A DNA stretch of 64,000 nucleotides from Bin80 sp965219915 (GTDB lineage: Bacteria > Bacteroidota > Rhodothermia > Rhodothermales > Bin80). Shown piece after piece: positions 63,091 to 64,000 of this stretch. The position numbers and the translations under genes were made by a program. Position 1 is the first letter of the stretch, and the number at the start of each line of letters is the position of its first letter. The stretch spans positions 2,914,001 to 2,978,000 of the forward strand of contig OZ244794.1 in assembly GCA_965219915.1 (NCBI GenBank), given 5' to 3'. Under the pieces are notes generated by a model that ran no database searches, was not told where the DNA came from, and saw only the letters and a list, made by a program, of their open reading frames with translations.

Positions 63091-63115
63091 TTACAACTCT
63101 CTGAAAGTTAAAAGA

Positions 63116-63147
63116 GCCCCATTACCAGGGGCATAGGATTGTTTTTT
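63116..63147 (+). terminator. possible terminator-like hairpin
   Basis: GCCCC, loop ATTACCA, GGGGC (63116-63132), then six Ts at 63142-63147. The T-run starts nine bases after the stem, so termination is weak at best. It may instead be part of an insertion-sequence end. Confidence 0.25.
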
Positions 63148-63244
63148 GGGGTGTCCCGGACAATTTGAACACTACAAAGACGGTCTATCAGGCCGTTTTT
63201 TGCGGTCTGAATTCCAGACGTTAAGCAACCACTTGAGGCGCGGG

Positions 63245-64000
63245 TTACGGGTCTTTCTCCACGGGTACGGTCTGCCGCTGAATCGTCAACCCCAGCGCTT
63301 TGTAGAGCCGAATTTTTGTACTGTTGGCCGCCGACGGAATCGCAAAATGACGCTTGGTGGTGTTGTCCCGTACCACGGACACCTCTACTTCGCGCAATTG
63401 AGCCAGAATCTGGCCCTCACTGATGGGCGCCTCGGCGCCATGCCGCGTGTTGTAGATGCGACGCAGAATGCGCAGCATCGCAAAGGCGGCAAAGCAAATG
63501 GCAATGTGCGCGCGGACCCGGCGCTCAGTCCAGTGAAACACCGGACGAATCGCCAACGTGTGCTTCAATACCCGAAAGCCCTCCTCAATCTGCCATAATC
63601 CCCCGTACTGCGCATACACTTGCTGACCGGATGACGCCTTGAGACTCGTCCATACCCCATGCAGGCCCTCCAATTGACGATCCCTTTCAATGGCCGCCGC
63701 ATTCAGCTTCACCGCACCCCGTTTAACTTTCAGGTAACGACCGTTCCGGCCAGATCCCTTGACCCCGGACGCCAAACGCTTACGGGCTTTCTTTATCGCT
63801 TGCTCCCGCTCGTGTGCGTCCTTGGCCGCACGCTTCGGACAATACCGCAAAATGAGCCGACGGCCCCCAATGCTCACTTCGGTAACCTTCCGCCCATCCG
63901 ATGTTTCCTGCCACGAATGCGCGCCGGTAACCTTGCGCAATTCTTCCGCCTTCATCGAGCGCAAACGGGCCGCAACCACATAGTCATGACCCAGACTGTG
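63245..64000 (-). mobile_element. IS1634-like transposase, cut by window edge
   Basis: The C-terminal 252 residues of a DDE transposase of the IS1634 type (IS4 superfamily). The decisive stretch is YAQYGGLWQIEEGFRVLKHT, then LAIRPVFHWTERRVRAHIAI and CFAAFAMLRILRRI, with the E of the DDE triad and the Y-x-x-x-R-x-x-R-x-x-x-K-like core. The frame is open to the right edge, so the start is outside the window. The terminal repeats could not be set; the left end of the element must lie between about 63091 and 63244, just beyond the truncated gene. Confidence 0.85.

Overview
The window looks like a chromosome segment from a Bacteroidota/Rhodothermota-type (FCB-group) bacterium. The evidence is a PorZ-like propeller carrying its own type IX sorting domain, a BshB1 bacillithiol deacetylase, a BamD lipoprotein, NHL and PQQ propellers, a bifunctional PGI/PMI, and several Tat-targeted sugar isomerases and oxidoreductases. 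The genus cannot be named from sequence alone. Most genes lie on the minus strand.

Layout. 0.3-2.4 kb: a secreted propeller, a remnant of an IS1595-type transposase, and a small lipoprotein made of two identical-spacing four-cysteine modules. 2.9-19.6 kb: a dense housekeeping run (NhaC antiporter, thioredoxin-like protein, PhoU-like protein, nadD, bamD, a periplasmic-binding lipoprotein-type protein, guaA, gcvH, accC-accB, efp, bshB1, leuS, dnaJ-grpE-hrcA), then divergent sppA.

21.7-30.5 kb is an accessory island. It holds a single-chain restriction-modification enzyme of the MmeI (type IIL) kind and, convergent to it, a 1389-residue protein joining an MqsA-like helix-turn-helix, a PD-(D/E)XK-like nuclease, a STAND-type NTPase and a long helical tail. 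A perfect 25-bp palindrome sits just upstream of this last gene and is a good candidate for its own operator. Decayed gene pieces fill the rest of the island. I consider the one-gene HTH-nuclease-NTPase the best candidate here for a poorly described defence system.

30.5-38.6 kb is core again: gpmI, nth with a C-terminal extension, a DUF4105 membrane protein that runs antisense into tRNA-Glu, tRNA-His, porZ, ribH and a flippase-like membrane protein. 38.8-48.0 kb is a type I-G (formerly I-U) CRISPR-Cas locus: cas3 with a C-terminal HD domain, csx17 (cas8g), csb1 (cas7), csb2 (cas5-cas6), a cas1 remnant, cas2 and a ten-repeat array. The effector genes appear intact, but only about the last 90 residues of Cas1 are recognisable and there is no Cas4, while the repeats have drifted. 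The locus therefore looks able to interfere but unable to acquire new spacers.

48.5-62.2 kb: an HU/IHF pseudogene with frameshifts; a five-gene cluster of Tat or Sec-exported sugar oxidoreductases and TIM-barrel isomerases; apbE; cvpA; an envelope operon with a HExxH metalloprotease/TolB-repeat/beta-barrel protein and a PQQ-propeller lipoprotein; and PGI/PMI. The right edge has a gene that lost its 5' end next to an IS1634-like transposase cut by the window boundary.
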